From: Methylomonas rapida
GTDB lineage: Bacteria; Pseudomonadota; Gammaproteobacteria; Methylococcales; Methylomonadaceae
DNA: 64,000 nt
Assembly (NCBI RefSeq): GCF_024360925.2
Contig: NZ_CP113517.1
Location: 3,162,001 to 3,226,000, forward strand
Reading direction: 5' to 3'
Shown here piece after piece: positions 9,360-17,898 of this stretch (positions within the stretch are counted from its first letter, which is position 1; every line of letters starts with the position of its first letter). The position numbers and the translations under genes are program-made. A model generated the notes under the pieces. It saw nothing but the letters and a program-made list of their open reading frames with translations, searched no databases and had not been told where the DNA came from.

Positions 9360-10301
9360 TTAGATTTCGTTAAGCAACGATAATTCGGCCGGATGCGGCG
9401 TCATATAAAACGACTCGGCGATGAACGCGTCGGGTTGTTTTCTAAAATGATGGCGCAGTAAGGTCAATGGCACGATCAACGGCACCAGGCCCAGACGATA
9501 GCTTTCGATGGTCTCGACCAGCTCTTGTTTGTCATCGCTGTTCAGCTTAGTTTTTAAATAGCCTTGAATGTGCTGCAACACGTTGACATGATTGCCGCGA
9601 GTGGCGGGGATTTTAAGGCAGGCCATCAACTCGATGATATAGCGTTCGGCGATTTCCTGGATGTTATCGGGTCGCGCTTCGGCCAACAGCCGTCCGAGCT
9701 CCCGAGCCCTGTTTTGCTCATGGCTCATCGCGATCAGCTTGTGCCTGCTGTGAAAACGCGTCAAGGCATGCGCGGTCAGTGGCTGTTTGCACAGTTGTTG
9801 CCAGCGATGCCTGATGAAGACGCGCTGAATGAAATTCTCGCGCAATACCGGGTCGCCCAAACGGCCCTCTTCCTCGATGGGCAGCGTTGGAAAATGTTCG
9901 GCCAAATAGCCTGCAAACACCCCTACTCCATGGCGGACCGGGATGTCGTTTTTATAAATCTTGACCCGTTCCATACCGCAGCTCGGCGAATCTTTTTTCA
10001 GGATATAACCGCATAAATCCTGCAACCACGCGTGCTGGCGTTCCCCCACCTGTTCCAGGGATTCGGTAACGTCCAGAGCGTGGTCCTTGACGCCAACCAC
10101 CCGGATTTGGCCGGCCACATCCCGCAACTGCACCGCCGGTCTTGGAACACCCAAGCCCGCTTCGACTTCCGGACAAAAGGCGCGAAACTGAAAATATTGC
10201 CCCAAGGTGCGCTCTATATAACTATGATATTTATGCGCGCCGTCGTAGCGTACCTGATGCCCCAACAAACAACTGCTGATGCCGACTAAGATGCTGTCCA
10301 T
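9360..10301 (-). CDS. DUF523 and DUF1722 domain protein (YbgA-like)
   Basis: A 313-aa two-domain protein. The N-terminal DUF523 half has the conserved cysteines of the family (SSCLLGHQVRYDG with Cys11, FCPEVEAGLGVPRP, KKDSPSCGM). DUF523 homologues include the [4Fe-4S] 2-thiouracil desulfidase TudS, so an iron-sulfur cluster is plausible. The C-terminal half is DUF1722 (YbgA). In E. coli ybgA sits beside the photolyase gene; here it is the last gene of the same operon, one base after blc and two genes after phrB. That points to a role in light or UV stress, possibly on modified nucleobases; the reaction is not known. Confidence 0.85.
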   Translation of the reverse strand: MDSILVGISSCLLGHQVRYDGAHKYHSYIERTLGQYFQFRAFCPEVEAGLGVPRPAVQLRDVAGQIRVVGVKDHALDVTESLEQVGERQHAWLQDLCGYILKKDSPSCGMERVKIYKNDIPVRHGVGVFAGYLAEHFPTLPIEEEGRLGDPVLRENFIQRVFIRHRWQQLCKQPLTAHALTRFHSRHKLIAMSHEQNRARELGRLLAEARPDNIQEIAERYIIELMACLKIPATRGNHVNVLQHIQGYLKTKLNSDDKQELVETIESYRLGLVPLIVPLTLLRHHFRKQPDAFIAESFYMTPHPAELSLLNEI

Positions 10302-10302
10302 A

Positions 10303-10821
10303 TCAATGCTCGGGTTGTAGATAAATCAAATCCTGGGTCGGAAAGCCCAAGGCTCTGGCTTGTTCGACCAGCCGGGTCAAAACGTTTTGCGGCAACGTCG
10401 GCGTGCGCGCCAGTATCCATAAATAATCCTTGCTGTTGCCGGCAATCATCACGTATTGATAGTTTTCCTTGTCCAATTCTATGATGTTGTAAGCGCCATA
10501 AAACGGCCCAAAAAAGGATACCTTCAGGCGGCCTATATCCGGTGTCTCGACGAAATAGGCTTTTCCCTCGGCGGATCGGCGCTGTTTTTCCTCGTTGTCG
10601 TAACCACTATTGATCACCTTGACGCCGCCATCGTCGCGCAGACTATATTCGGCGGTCACCTCGCTCAAACCGCGCTCGAAGCTGTGATCCAAACGGGCGA
10701 TTTCATGCCAGGTACCCAAATATCGATCTAGCTCAAAACCACTGATTGGCCGCACGCCTTCCGGTATCCCGGTACATGCCGTCAAACAGGAACAAATGCA
10801 AATCAATAAAACTCGCCACAT
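10303..10821 (-). CDS. blc: Outer-membrane lipocalin Blc
   Basis: A 172-aa bacterial lipocalin. The N terminus is a lipoprotein signal peptide with lipobox LTAC (Cys16). The lipocalin GxW motif is seen in LGTWHEIARLDHSFERG, and FFGPFYGAYNIIELD and DYLWILARTP match the Blc family. Blc binds lysophospholipids and fatty acids at the outer membrane and is induced under stress in other bacteria. A strong ribosome-binding site (AAGGAGAG) overlaps the phrB stop codon 12 bases upstream. One base separates its stop from the next start. Confidence 0.92.
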   Translation of the reverse strand: MWRVLLICICSCLTACTGIPEGVRPISGFELDRYLGTWHEIARLDHSFERGLSEVTAEYSLRDDGGVKVINSGYDNEEKQRRSAEGKAYFVETPDIGRLKVSFFGPFYGAYNIIELDKENYQYVMIAGNSKDYLWILARTPTLPQNVLTRLVEQARALGFPTQDLIYLQPEH

Positions 10822-10832
10822 GAATCTCTCCT

Positions 10833-12200
10833 TTAGGTTGCCGTTGCCTGCTGAAATAATGCCTTGGTTTGCTGGCTACGCAAACCATGCTCGACCATGG
10901 GCGCAGGATAATCGCACGCCAGGGGCTGCTTGTGCCAATTATGAATCACCGCCGCGGAATAAGGCCTTAGTTCCGGTATCCATTGCTTGATGTAGAAACA
11001 ATCGGCATCGAATTTTTTTTGCTGCAACCATGGATTGAAAATCCTGAAATACGGTTGCGCATCGCAACCCGTCGATGCCGCCCACTGCCAGTTGCCGTTG
11101 TTGACACTGGGATCGTAATCCAGAAGCTGCCGAGCAAAATAACGTTCACCCCAGCGCCAGCTGATTTGTAAATCCTTGACCAGGAAGGACGCGGCTATCA
11201 TGCGGACGCGGTTGTGCATAGCGCCGGTTTGGTTCAATTGCCGCATGCCGGCATCGACTATCGGAAAGCCGGTGCGCCCCTCCGCCCAGGCGTTGAATTC
11301 ATCGGAATCGTTACGCCAGGCGATCGCATCGTAACGGCGGTGAAAAGCATGCCCAAACACATGCGGAAAATGAAAGCCGATATGGGTAAAAAAATCCCGC
11401 CAATAAAACTGGCGCAACAAGGGGTGTTCGGCGCCCAGTTTTTCCACCACCGCATAATAAGCCTCCCGTATCGAGCAACAACCAAACTTCAGATAGGCCG
11501 ACAAATCGCTGGTCGCGGCCATGGCCGGGAAATCGCGTTGCTGGCCGTAGTGTTGACAAGCCCCTAGCGAGTCCAATTTGGCTAAAGCAACCTGCCGACC
11601 TCCGGGCAAAGCATGGGTATGTGGTTTCTTGAAGCGCTCGATAAATGGTAAATCATCCGAGCCATCGCTATGAAAACGCCCTTCGGCCAATGCTTCTGGC
11701 AAGGCTACGGGTATTTGCCGGGATCGGTTGTAGAAGGCGGTAAAAACCTGATAGGCCGTACCATCGGCTTTTAGCACGTCTTCCGGTTCGTTGAGCAAGG
11801 CATCGGCGCAAGCATGAAACGGCATTTGCAGTTGTTCGCACAATTGTTGCAGTGCATGGTCTCGCTGACGGCTGAACGGCGTGTAATCGCGATTGACATA
11901 AACCGCCTGGATGGACAGGCGCTGCTGCAATTGACGCACCACCGCTTCGGGCTGGTCGTGGAAAAAATGCAGCCTCGCGCCGCTGGCCTGGAATTGCCGT
12001 TGCAAATCTTCCAGGGCTTCCAGCATGAATTGCAGGCCAGGTTGGCTTTGATAGGGATGGGGCTCGATTTGTCTGGGATCGAAAATAAAGCACGCCAGCA
12101 CCTGTTCGGATTGGCGCAACGCTTCATTCAATGCCGTGTTGTCGAACAGACGTAAATCGCGCCGAAAAATGAACAGCGATGTCGAATAAGGTTTGTTCAT
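10833..12200 (-). CDS. phrB: Deoxyribodipyrimidine photolyase (class I CPD type)
   Basis: A 455-aa FAD-dependent DNA photolyase that splits cyclobutane pyrimidine dimers using blue or near-UV light. The N-terminal antenna domain starts LFIFRRDLRLFDNTAL. The C-terminal FAD domain contains the hallmark stretch MHNRVRMIAASFLVKDL, then ISWRWGERYFARQLLDYDP and NNGNWQWAASTGCDAQPYFR. The reading frame is open further upstream to 12365, but that would overlap the preceding gene by 160 bases. The ATG at 12200 begins MNKPYSTSLFIFRRDLR and sits 5 bases after the upstream stop. It is the third gene of a five-gene minus-strand operon. Confidence 0.95.
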   Translation of the reverse strand: MNKPYSTSLFIFRRDLRLFDNTALNEALRQSEQVLACFIFDPRQIEPHPYQSQPGLQFMLEALEDLQRQFQASGARLHFFHDQPEAVVRQLQQRLSIQAVYVNRDYTPFSRQRDHALQQLCEQLQMPFHACADALLNEPEDVLKADGTAYQVFTAFYNRSRQIPVALPEALAEGRFHSDGSDDLPFIERFKKPHTHALPGGRQVALAKLDSLGACQHYGQQRDFPAMAATSDLSAYLKFGCCSIREAYYAVVEKLGAEHPLLRQFYWRDFFTHIGFHFPHVFGHAFHRRYDAIAWRNDSDEFNAWAEGRTGFPIVDAGMRQLNQTGAMHNRVRMIAASFLVKDLQISWRWGERYFARQLLDYDPSVNNGNWQWAASTGCDAQPYFRIFNPWLQQKKFDADCFYIKQWIPELRPYSAAVIHNWHKQPLACDYPAPMVEHGLRSQQTKALFQQATAT

Positions 12201-12205
12201 CGGTG

Positions 12206-12727
12206 TCAGATACGATTGAAACAGTCGCCCCAATGAATGACCATCTCCTGACAGTTGAACAGAATGTTCGGATAATCCTGGTAAATCACCCAGCGCAACG
12301 CGAAATCGGCATAGGCCGCCACCGTGGTCCAGCGGGCCGCCGTCTGCCAGATTCTGCTGGAGCAATTTTTAGAACAACGCCAAACGGCGCCGGTCCAATA
12401 AATCAATGGCATGGCCACGATGACATGCATGGTGACCCAACTGGCCACGGTGAAGGTGCCTTCATCGATGCGGTAATCGATGTACAGCAACACCGCATTG
12501 AACAAGATGAAAAAAGGCCAGAAGGCGTCTTTCAACTTCAGATAACCCAGCCAGCTCCATTGCAAATACAGGTAGAGCGACGGCGGCGTGCGTTCTTCTC
12601 TTTCCAAGGAGGGCACTGGCGTAAGCAGATAAATCAGCGTGGCAAGCACTACCGAGACGGCAAGCGCTTCATACCAGCTAATGAAGGAGGTAAAGGCAAA
12701 GAGCAAAGTCAGGGTATTGATCAACAT
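12206..12727 (-). CDS. Small multi-pass membrane protein of unknown function
   Basis: A 173-aa hydrophobic protein with about three to four predicted membrane segments (residues about 5-36, 68-86, 92-112 and a C-terminal amphipathic stretch). I do not recognise the family. It lies 3 bases after the epimerase gene and 5 bases before phrB, so it is certainly co-transcribed with them. The context suggests a role linked to light or membrane stress, but no catalytic motif is visible. Confidence 0.7.
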   Translation of the reverse strand: MLINTLTLLFAFTSFISWYEALAVSVVLATLIYLLTPVPSLEREERTPPSLYLYLQWSWLGYLKLKDAFWPFFILFNAVLLYIDYRIDEGTFTVASWVTMHVIVAMPLIYWTGAVWRCSKNCSSRIWQTAARWTTVAAYADFALRWVIYQDYPNILFNCQEMVIHWGDCFNRI

Positions 12728-12730
12728 GGA

Positions 12731-13648
12731 TTAGGGTCGGTTTCGATTCAAAATGTCGCTCAAGGCCACGCCGAGGTCGGTAAATTGAAATTGAAAGTTT
12801 CGCGCCTGCAAGCGCTCGGGCACCACCCGCTGACTCCCCAACACCAAAGCCGCCATTTCACCCAACAAGGCTCTGAGCATTGCCGCCGGTAGAGGCAACA
12901 ACATCGGGCGCCGCAGAACAGAGGCTAAACTGATACTGAAATCCCGATTGGTCACGGGATTTGGCGCGGTGGCATTGTAAGGCCCGCGCATATCTACGTT
13001 ATCGATCATCGCTTGCACGATGGCCAGCCAGTCTTTTAGATGTATCCAGGACATCCATTGCCGGCCATCGCCCATGCGCCCGCCCAAGCCAAAGCGAAAC
13101 GGCAGCAGCATGCGCTGCAATATGCCGCCGCCCTGCCCCAAGACCAGGCCTGTTCGTATCAGGCAAACACGCGCGCCAAAAACTTCAGCCTTTAGCGCGG
13201 CGGCCTCCCAATCCGCGCATAGCTGTTGGGCGAAATCCGCGTTGGGCGGACTTTGCTCGGTCAAAATCCGCTCGCCTTGATCGCCGTAAACGCCGATCGC
13301 CGAACCGCTGATGAACACATCCGGGGCTTGGGCTGAAGCACCAATCCAGTCCACGAGTTGCGTCGTGAGTTTGATGCGACTCTCTCGCAATTCCTGTTTG
13401 CGGCTCTCACTCCAACGCCTGTCGAAAATGCCGGCGCCAGCCAGATTGATCAACGCCTTGAAATGACCGGCGTCGGGCAAATCCTCAATACGGGTGACGG
13501 CACTCACTTGGCTACCAAAGACACGCGCCACTTTTTCCCGGCTACGGCTCAGCACGGTCACCGCATATCCTTTATGCAATAAAACCTGCGTCAAGGCACT
13601 ACCTAGAAAGCCGGTACCGCCTGTAATCAAAATGGATTGCTTTGCCAT
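12731..13648 (-). CDS. TIGR01777 / SDR39U1 family nucleotide-sugar epimerase-like protein (YfcH-like)
   Basis: A 305-aa extended short-chain dehydrogenase of the TIGR01777 family. The NAD(P)-binding glycine motif ITGGTGFLGSAL is at the N terminus, followed by VLSRSREKV, INLAGAGIFDRRW (family signature), ISGSAIGVYGDQG and RTGLVLGQGGG. The C-terminal DUF1731-like end (VVPERLQARNFQFQF) is present. Substrate unknown. The frame extends to 13693, but MAKQSILITGGTGFLG at 13648 fits homologues and has GGAG upstream. It is the first gene of the phrB-blc operon, so the operon promoter should lie in 13649-13930. Confidence 0.9.
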   Translation of the reverse strand: MAKQSILITGGTGFLGSALTQVLLHKGYAVTVLSRSREKVARVFGSQVSAVTRIEDLPDAGHFKALINLAGAGIFDRRWSESRKQELRESRIKLTTQLVDWIGASAQAPDVFISGSAIGVYGDQGERILTEQSPPNADFAQQLCADWEAAALKAEVFGARVCLIRTGLVLGQGGGILQRMLLPFRFGLGGRMGDGRQWMSWIHLKDWLAIVQAMIDNVDMRGPYNATAPNPVTNRDFSISLASVLRRPMLLPLPAAMLRALLGEMAALVLGSQRVVPERLQARNFQFQFTDLGVALSDILNRNRP

Positions 13649-13710
13649 ATACACGCTCCGAATTACCGATGAAATACACTGAAAAGCCCTCACAGAGCAA
13701 AAAGCCTTGC

Positions 13711-13770
13711 TGAAAAAAGCTAAAGCTTTTTCACTCCCGTCGAAACTCGGGAGCGCAATAGCTTTAACTG
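13711..13770. repeat. Dispersed palindromic repeat, family 3, degenerate copy
   Basis: Contains GAAAAAAGCTAAAGCTTTTT followed by CACTCCC, a spacer, and GGGAGCGCAATAGCTTTAAC. The same two blocks occur in longer copies at 24697-24806 and 53243-53367. The GGGAG/CTCCC and AAAGCT/AGCTTT pairs allow a long hairpin. It lies in the region upstream of the epimerase-phrB operon. Confidence 0.65.
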
Positions 13771-13833
13771 TTGCCGCACGGTGCCAGCACTTTTACCTTT
13801 TACGACCGTCTCCTTTTGAAATAAGCTCGACAC

Positions 13834-13917
13834 TGGTAGGTGCTAATTCATTCGCCCTGTGCGGATAAATCCGCACCTGCACCGAATACTTGCATAGGTT
13901 ATTTCATGTTCATTCCT
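13834..13917. repeat. 84-bp palindromic repeat, family 2, copy 2
   Basis: Second copy of the repeat at 6103-6186, in the same orientation, with about six substitutions. It includes the tail that contains the lnt start codon in copy 1. Here ATG TTC ATT CCT is followed directly by a stop (TAG), so no gene follows. Confidence 0.8.
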
Positions 13918-13928
13918 TAGCTCGCAGC

Positions 13929-14567
13929 TTAACGATCATTCACGGCGCTTTTTCGCCCCCTTGGAATCATCAATTTATGCAACTGCCGATTCTTGAACCA
14001 TACCGCGACCCGGAAACCCAGTAGAAAAGCGATGATAGTGAGGTAAAACAAGGGCTGGAACAGATTGCCCTTGAGTTGCCAAAAATAATGAATGATCGCG
14101 GCGGCGGCGGCGTAATAGATGAATCGATGCAGTTTCTTCCAGTTTTTGCCTAGCCTTTTTTTCGCGTAAGTCGGCGAAGTGATGGCCAGCAACAACACGA
14201 TGATATAAGCCACCACCCCGAACCAGACATAGGGGCTTTGCACGATGTCATTGACTATCGCCGCCCAGACGCCGCCATGATCGACGAACACATAACCCAG
14301 CACATGCAAAGTGGCATAAAAAAAGGCGTACAGCCCGAACATCTGCCGGTAATCTGTCATGCCGCGCCATTTGGTGACGGTTTGAATCGGCGTGATGGCC
14401 AGCGTGATGCATAAAAAACGCAGCGCCCAATCGCCGGTTCGAATATGTATCGCTTCTATGGGATTGGCGCCAAGTTGGTTGTTGACGACTTGAAACAACA
14501 ACCAAAACAGCGGCAACAGACACGCAATGGAGGCGACTATCCAGGGATTGTCGATTCGAATCAACAT
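13929..14567 (-). CDS. msrQ: Haem-binding membrane subunit MsrQ (YedZ)
   Basis: A 212-aa b-type-haem inner-membrane protein of the ferric-reductase-like transmembrane superfamily that feeds electrons from the quinone pool or flavin reductase to MsrP. Six hydrophobic segments are visible. Candidate haem-ligand histidines are His88 (FYATLHVLGY), His147 (KKLHRFIYY) and His160 (AIIHYFWQ), as in YedZ. Its ATG overlaps the msrP stop by one base (TGATG), so expression is coupled. Confidence 0.92.
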   Translation of the reverse strand: MLIRIDNPWIVASIACLLPLFWLLFQVVNNQLGANPIEAIHIRTGDWALRFLCITLAITPIQTVTKWRGMTDYRQMFGLYAFFYATLHVLGYVFVDHGGVWAAIVNDIVQSPYVWFGVVAYIIVLLLAITSPTYAKKRLGKNWKKLHRFIYYAAAAAIIHYFWQLKGNLFQPLFYLTIIAFLLGFRVAVWFKNRQLHKLMIPRGRKSAVNDR

Positions 14568-15523
14568 CAGAAAAAATGCCTCAGATCCATGTCGCTGTAC
14601 AACGAAGCGACCTGCTCGCCGTAACCGTTGAACAATTCCGTCTGCCGGCGCGGCGTAAAAAAACCGCTGCCCAATTGCCGCTCGCTGGCTTGACTCCAGC
14701 GCGGGTGCGGCACCGATGGATTGACGTTGGCATAAAAACCGTATTCACTGGGCGCAAATGCATTCCAGCTGGTCATCGGCGCCCGTTTCAACAATTCGAT
14801 TTTGACGATCGCCTTGATACTTTTAAAACCATATTTCCAGGGCACGACCAAACGCAATGGCGCGCCATTTTGTTTGGGCATAACTTCGCCGTACATGCCG
14901 ACGGCCAATATCGTCAGAGGATGCATGGCCTCGTCGATGCGCAAGGCCTCGACATACGGCCAGTCCAGCATCGCCTTGATCCGCTGTTTCGGCATGGTCT
15001 CGGGCTGATACAACGTGGTGAATTTGACGTATTTCGCATTGGACAGAGGCTTTACCGATTTGAGCAGGTCGGCCAGCGGAAAACCGACCCAGGGAACCAC
15101 CATGGACCAGGCTTCCACACAGCGGAAACGATAAATGTATTCTTGTAGCGTCTGCTGCTTGAGAATGTCTTCCAGATGATATTTTCCGGGCTGTTCAACC
15201 TCGCCGGAAATTTCGACGTCCCAATTATCCGTATTAAGCTGCTGCGCCAATTCGGTGGCATCTTCCTTGTTAAAGGAAAATTCATAGTAATTCGTGTAAT
15301 TTTTAACGACGTTGTCCGGCGTGACAGGGCCTAAGTCGCCGCTAAGCTCACTCTTTTTCAAGGACGGCCAGCGCTGCTGGGCATTTGCCGCTAGAACCGC
15401 TGAACCCACCGAAGGCAATAGCAGCGATGCCGCCATGGCCTTGATGATTTTGCGCCGCTGCTGAAAAACCAATGGGTCGGTAATTTCACTAGCCGGAATT
15501 GTTTTTTGCGTTTTTATGATCAT
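14567..15523 (-). CDS. msrP: Periplasmic protein-methionine-sulfoxide reductase catalytic subunit MsrP (YedY)
   Basis: A 318-aa molybdopterin enzyme that repairs methionine sulfoxide in periplasmic proteins. The N terminus holds a twin-arginine signal (QQRRKIIKAMAASLLLP, Arg23-Arg24, then a hydrophobic stretch ending near AVLAANA). The Mo-coordinating cysteine is Cys135 in RFRCVEAWSMVVPW, and PRWSQASERQLG lies near the C terminus as in YedY. It is followed directly by msrQ. The placement below a LOV photoreceptor and a lipid hydroxylase suggests a use against singlet oxygen or photo-oxidation of cell-envelope proteins; that link is inference. Confidence 0.93.
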   Translation of the reverse strand: MIIKTQKTIPASEITDPLVFQQRRKIIKAMAASLLLPSVGSAVLAANAQQRWPSLKKSELSGDLGPVTPDNVVKNYTNYYEFSFNKEDATELAQQLNTDNWDVEISGEVEQPGKYHLEDILKQQTLQEYIYRFRCVEAWSMVVPWVGFPLADLLKSVKPLSNAKYVKFTTLYQPETMPKQRIKAMLDWPYVEALRIDEAMHPLTILAVGMYGEVMPKQNGAPLRLVVPWKYGFKSIKAIVKIELLKRAPMTSWNAFAPSEYGFYANVNPSVPHPRWSQASERQLGSGFFTPRRQTELFNGYGEQVASLYSDMDLRHFF

Positions 15524-15562
15524 TTCGTGTCACCCAGGTTTATCGCGTGCGCAATAACAAGA

Positions 15563-16396
15563 TCAAGGTTTTTTCTTGCCTTTAGGAATCAAACCCAGTA
15601 ACTGTCTGATCTTGCGTTCGGTAATGAATGCCAATGAAAATAACTGAATAAAGTTTTCCGCTTCGATCAAATCCAGGCCTATATTTGCCGGAACCAATTC
15701 TTTCCGCGTGCCGAAAATACGATCCCAAAACGCCAGTACAATCCCATAATTACTGTCGTGCTCTATTCTCAGGGTTGAATGATGGGTGCGGTGCAAATAA
15801 GGTGTAATGATATATTTCGAAATCGTTTCTTCATGCGGCACGCGGATATTGGCATGGTGAAAGAATATGAAAAATAATTCTATGATTTCGATTGACAATA
15901 CCAGATAAGCATCCACGCCTATCACGACGACGAAAATACATTTATAGACGATTTCCAATAGCAAATCGAAGACGTGAAAGCGGAAACCCGTCGATACATT
16001 GAAGCTTTTATCGCTATGATGAACCTTGTGAAAACGCCACAACCATTCGTATTTATGGCCGGCGACATGCCAGGCATAAATGGCAAAATCAAAAAACGCG
16101 AAAGCCAGTATCCATTTCAGCGGGCCATTTTCCAAACCGCTCAATAGCCCGAGATAAGAAAACTGCTGCGCGACCAAAAATAGCGAGGAGGCCCGGAGTA
16201 TCGCCAAAATGATGTTGTTGATGAGAAAAGCCGTTGTATTGGTAACGACGGATTCCTTGTAGATTTTTGGAGGGAAATTTCGATAAGGTTTGTATTTCTC
16301 GATGACCAGCAACAGAATGAACGCAAAAATAGCCAGACCAAAAAAGGTCTGGTTGAACAGCATGCCACTGTGACTACTCGCTTCGTTCGTCCCCAT
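15563..16396 (-). CDS. Fatty acid hydroxylase / sterol desaturase superfamily protein
   Basis: A 277-aa membrane di-iron oxygenase. The histidine clusters are intact: His110-x3-His114 (WHVAGH), His123-x2-His126-His127 (FHKVHH), and His202-x2-His205-His206 (HRTHH), between four or so hydrophobic segments. The family hydroxylates or desaturates fatty acids, sterols, carotenoids or ether lipids; substrate cannot be read from the sequence. The C terminus is very basic (GKKKP). It lies between the LOV gene and msrP on the same strand, with gaps of 27 and 39 bases, so one transcript is likely. Confidence 0.85.
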   Translation of the reverse strand: MGTNEASSHSGMLFNQTFFGLAIFAFILLLVIEKYKPYRNFPPKIYKESVVTNTTAFLINNIILAILRASSLFLVAQQFSYLGLLSGLENGPLKWILAFAFFDFAIYAWHVAGHKYEWLWRFHKVHHSDKSFNVSTGFRFHVFDLLLEIVYKCIFVVVIGVDAYLVLSIEIIELFFIFFHHANIRVPHEETISKYIITPYLHRTHHSTLRIEHDSNYGIVLAFWDRIFGTRKELVPANIGLDLIEAENFIQLFSLAFITERKIRQLLGLIPKGKKKP

Positions 16397-16423
16397 AACC
16401 CACTCCAGGAAATTCGCTATTGA

Positions 16424-16876
16424 TTATTTTGGGCTGGCATTCAGCAGCTCGGTCAGCGTTTTGATTTCATTATCCGCATTGACTTGGTTGGTAATATCGT
16501 ATTGAACGCCCAAATAATAGATAACGCGCTGTTTTTTATCAAACAAAGGTATGATTTTCAGATGATTATGAAATAAGGTACCGTCTTTTTTGTAATTTCT
16601 TAATGTCACTTCAACCGCTTCGTGATTCTTCATTGCTTCGGCGATTTGAAAGCGGGCGGGCTGATCCCTATCGTCACCTTGCAGAAAGCGGCAATTATGC
16701 CCAATGATATCTTCTTGAGAATAGCCTGTCAGACGTTCGAACGCTTTATTGGCATAAATAATCGGTGCATCGTCCAAATCCGGATCGGCCAAGGTTACGC
16801 CGTTGACGCATTCGTCCAGGATAGCGGACAACACTTGCGGAATGATTCCAGAATCTTTTTCGACAATAAAAGCCAT
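16424..16876 (-). CDS. Short LOV-domain blue-light photoreceptor
   Basis: A 150-aa protein consisting of one LOV (PAS) domain with short N- and C-terminal helical extensions and no output domain. The LOV signature GHNCRFLQG is intact, with photoactive Cys62. The FMN-contacting NYKKDGTLFHNHL and the closing YYLGVQYDIT strand are also present. It closely resembles the short LOV proteins of Pseudomonas putida. The frame is open up to 16933, but that overlaps the SRPBCC gene. The ATG at 16876 has GGAG upstream and gives the standard short-LOV length. Such proteins dimerise and signal through flanking helices, and in some bacteria act together with LitR regulators. Confidence 0.92.
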   Translation of the reverse strand: MAFIVEKDSGIIPQVLSAILDECVNGVTLADPDLDDAPIIYANKAFERLTGYSQEDIIGHNCRFLQGDDRDQPARFQIAEAMKNHEAVEVTLRNYKKDGTLFHNHLKIIPLFDKKQRVIYYLGVQYDITNQVNADNEIKTLTELLNASPK

Positions 16877-16913
16877 GATTAAACTCCAAGCCCTGGTATT
16901 GATGTTGTTATGG

Positions 16914-17396
16914 TTAATTGCATTCTGCGGCAATTAAGTTTTTTATATTTTCGACCGTATTTTCCGCGCCATCTTCGATCGCATAGCGAATCAGCTTTTC
17001 GAATGGACGCATGAATACTTCCAGCTCCAGTAATTCAAAACGGAACGTTAGAGAGGTGGGTTTTTTATGCTCGGCGGCTTCCAGCAAGTAACTTTGTCTG
17101 TAGGGTTGAGTAACTCCCCTCAAAACCAATTTTTGCTCGGGCTGATAATCGGCAATCTCGAACACCGATTCTATTTCGGTATTATTGTCCTTGCGTACTT
17201 GTTTTGCCTTCGCGCCGACGAATACATCCCCACCATCCAGCGGTTCAAATTCGACGATTTCTTCCGCCCATTTCGGGTAGTTTTCAAAGAAGTGTTCGCC
17301 TACGAATGAAAAGACTTCTGCTATCGGCTTATCGATTTCTACACGGGCCTCGCCCGAGACGGGCTTGTTTGTATCAAAAGGTAACTTAATCTGCAT
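16914..17396 (-). CDS. SRPBCC (START-like) family protein
   Basis: A 160-aa protein with the SRPBCC/polyketide-cyclase-type hydrophobic-cavity fold: VEIDKPIAEVFSFVGEHFFEN at the start, a central PEQKLVLRGVTQP block, then a long C-terminal helix (FEKLIRYAIEDGAENTVENIKNLI). The ligand is unknown. The frame is open from 17420, but the ATG at 17396 (MQIKLPFDTNKP) has a GGGGAA ribosome-binding site and is preferred. It is 37 bases upstream of the LOV gene and probably co-transcribed. Confidence 0.8.
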   Translation of the reverse strand: MQIKLPFDTNKPVSGEARVEIDKPIAEVFSFVGEHFFENYPKWAEEIVEFEPLDGGDVFVGAKAKQVRKDNNTEIESVFEIADYQPEQKLVLRGVTQPYRQSYLLEAAEHKKPTSLTFRFELLELEVFMRPFEKLIRYAIEDGAENTVENIKNLIAAECN

Positions 17397-17478
17397 GCCA
17401 ATTCCCCGAAGTTGATTCAAATGAACGTGTTGACCTGAGAGTACCGCTTTTATCTGATATTGATAATCCTTGCCAAAT

Positions 17479-17898
17479 CTAGCCGTCGCTTTTTCTTAGA
17501 ATACACAACCCGCCATACAACAAATGAGATAAACCGGCATATAAAAACAATGCTTGGTAATTCGGATCGATTTCTATCTGATTGACCGAACCATAAAACT
17601 CCAGGGACGCAATCAATAGTAGTAAAAAAGCGCCTAAACACACAACCCCGGCGTAGTTGTTCTTGAACTGATAGAAACCATATACCGCCAATTGCATCAA
17701 GCATAAATACAGCAAAACAAAGCGCAGATTATTTGCCAGCGGCCCATATAAATCCTCGGAATTTTCGAAAAACAATTCACTACCCGCCATGGAAAACACG
17801 CTGACAATCAACACGAACAACACGGATGCATTGAAATTGACTTGCAATAGCAAGCGCAGCAGATATAGGGACAAATTGGATAGCGAGCGGGTATTCAT
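17479..17898 (-). CDS. Four-helix small membrane protein of unknown function
   Basis: A 139-aa hydrophobic protein with four predicted membrane spans (about residues 15-38, 58-77, 83-101 and 114-132). No family recognised. AAGAGG lies about 8 bases ahead of the ATG at 17898. It is the first gene of the minus-strand run membrane protein - SRPBCC - LOV - hydroxylase - msrP - msrQ, with an 82-base gap to the next gene. Confidence 0.65.
   Translation of the reverse strand: MNTRSLSNLSLYLLRLLLQVNFNASVLFVLIVSVFSMAGSELFFENSEDLYGPLANNLRFVLLYLCLMQLAVYGFYQFKNNYAGVVCLGAFLLLLIASLEFYGSVNQIEIDPNYQALFLYAGLSHLLYGGLCILRKSDG

Noticed and set aside
14590..14610. CTGTACAAC in msrP as another candidate operator
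   Set aside because: It differs from the TTGTACAA palindrome in the first base and lies deep in coding sequence, so it is probably chance.
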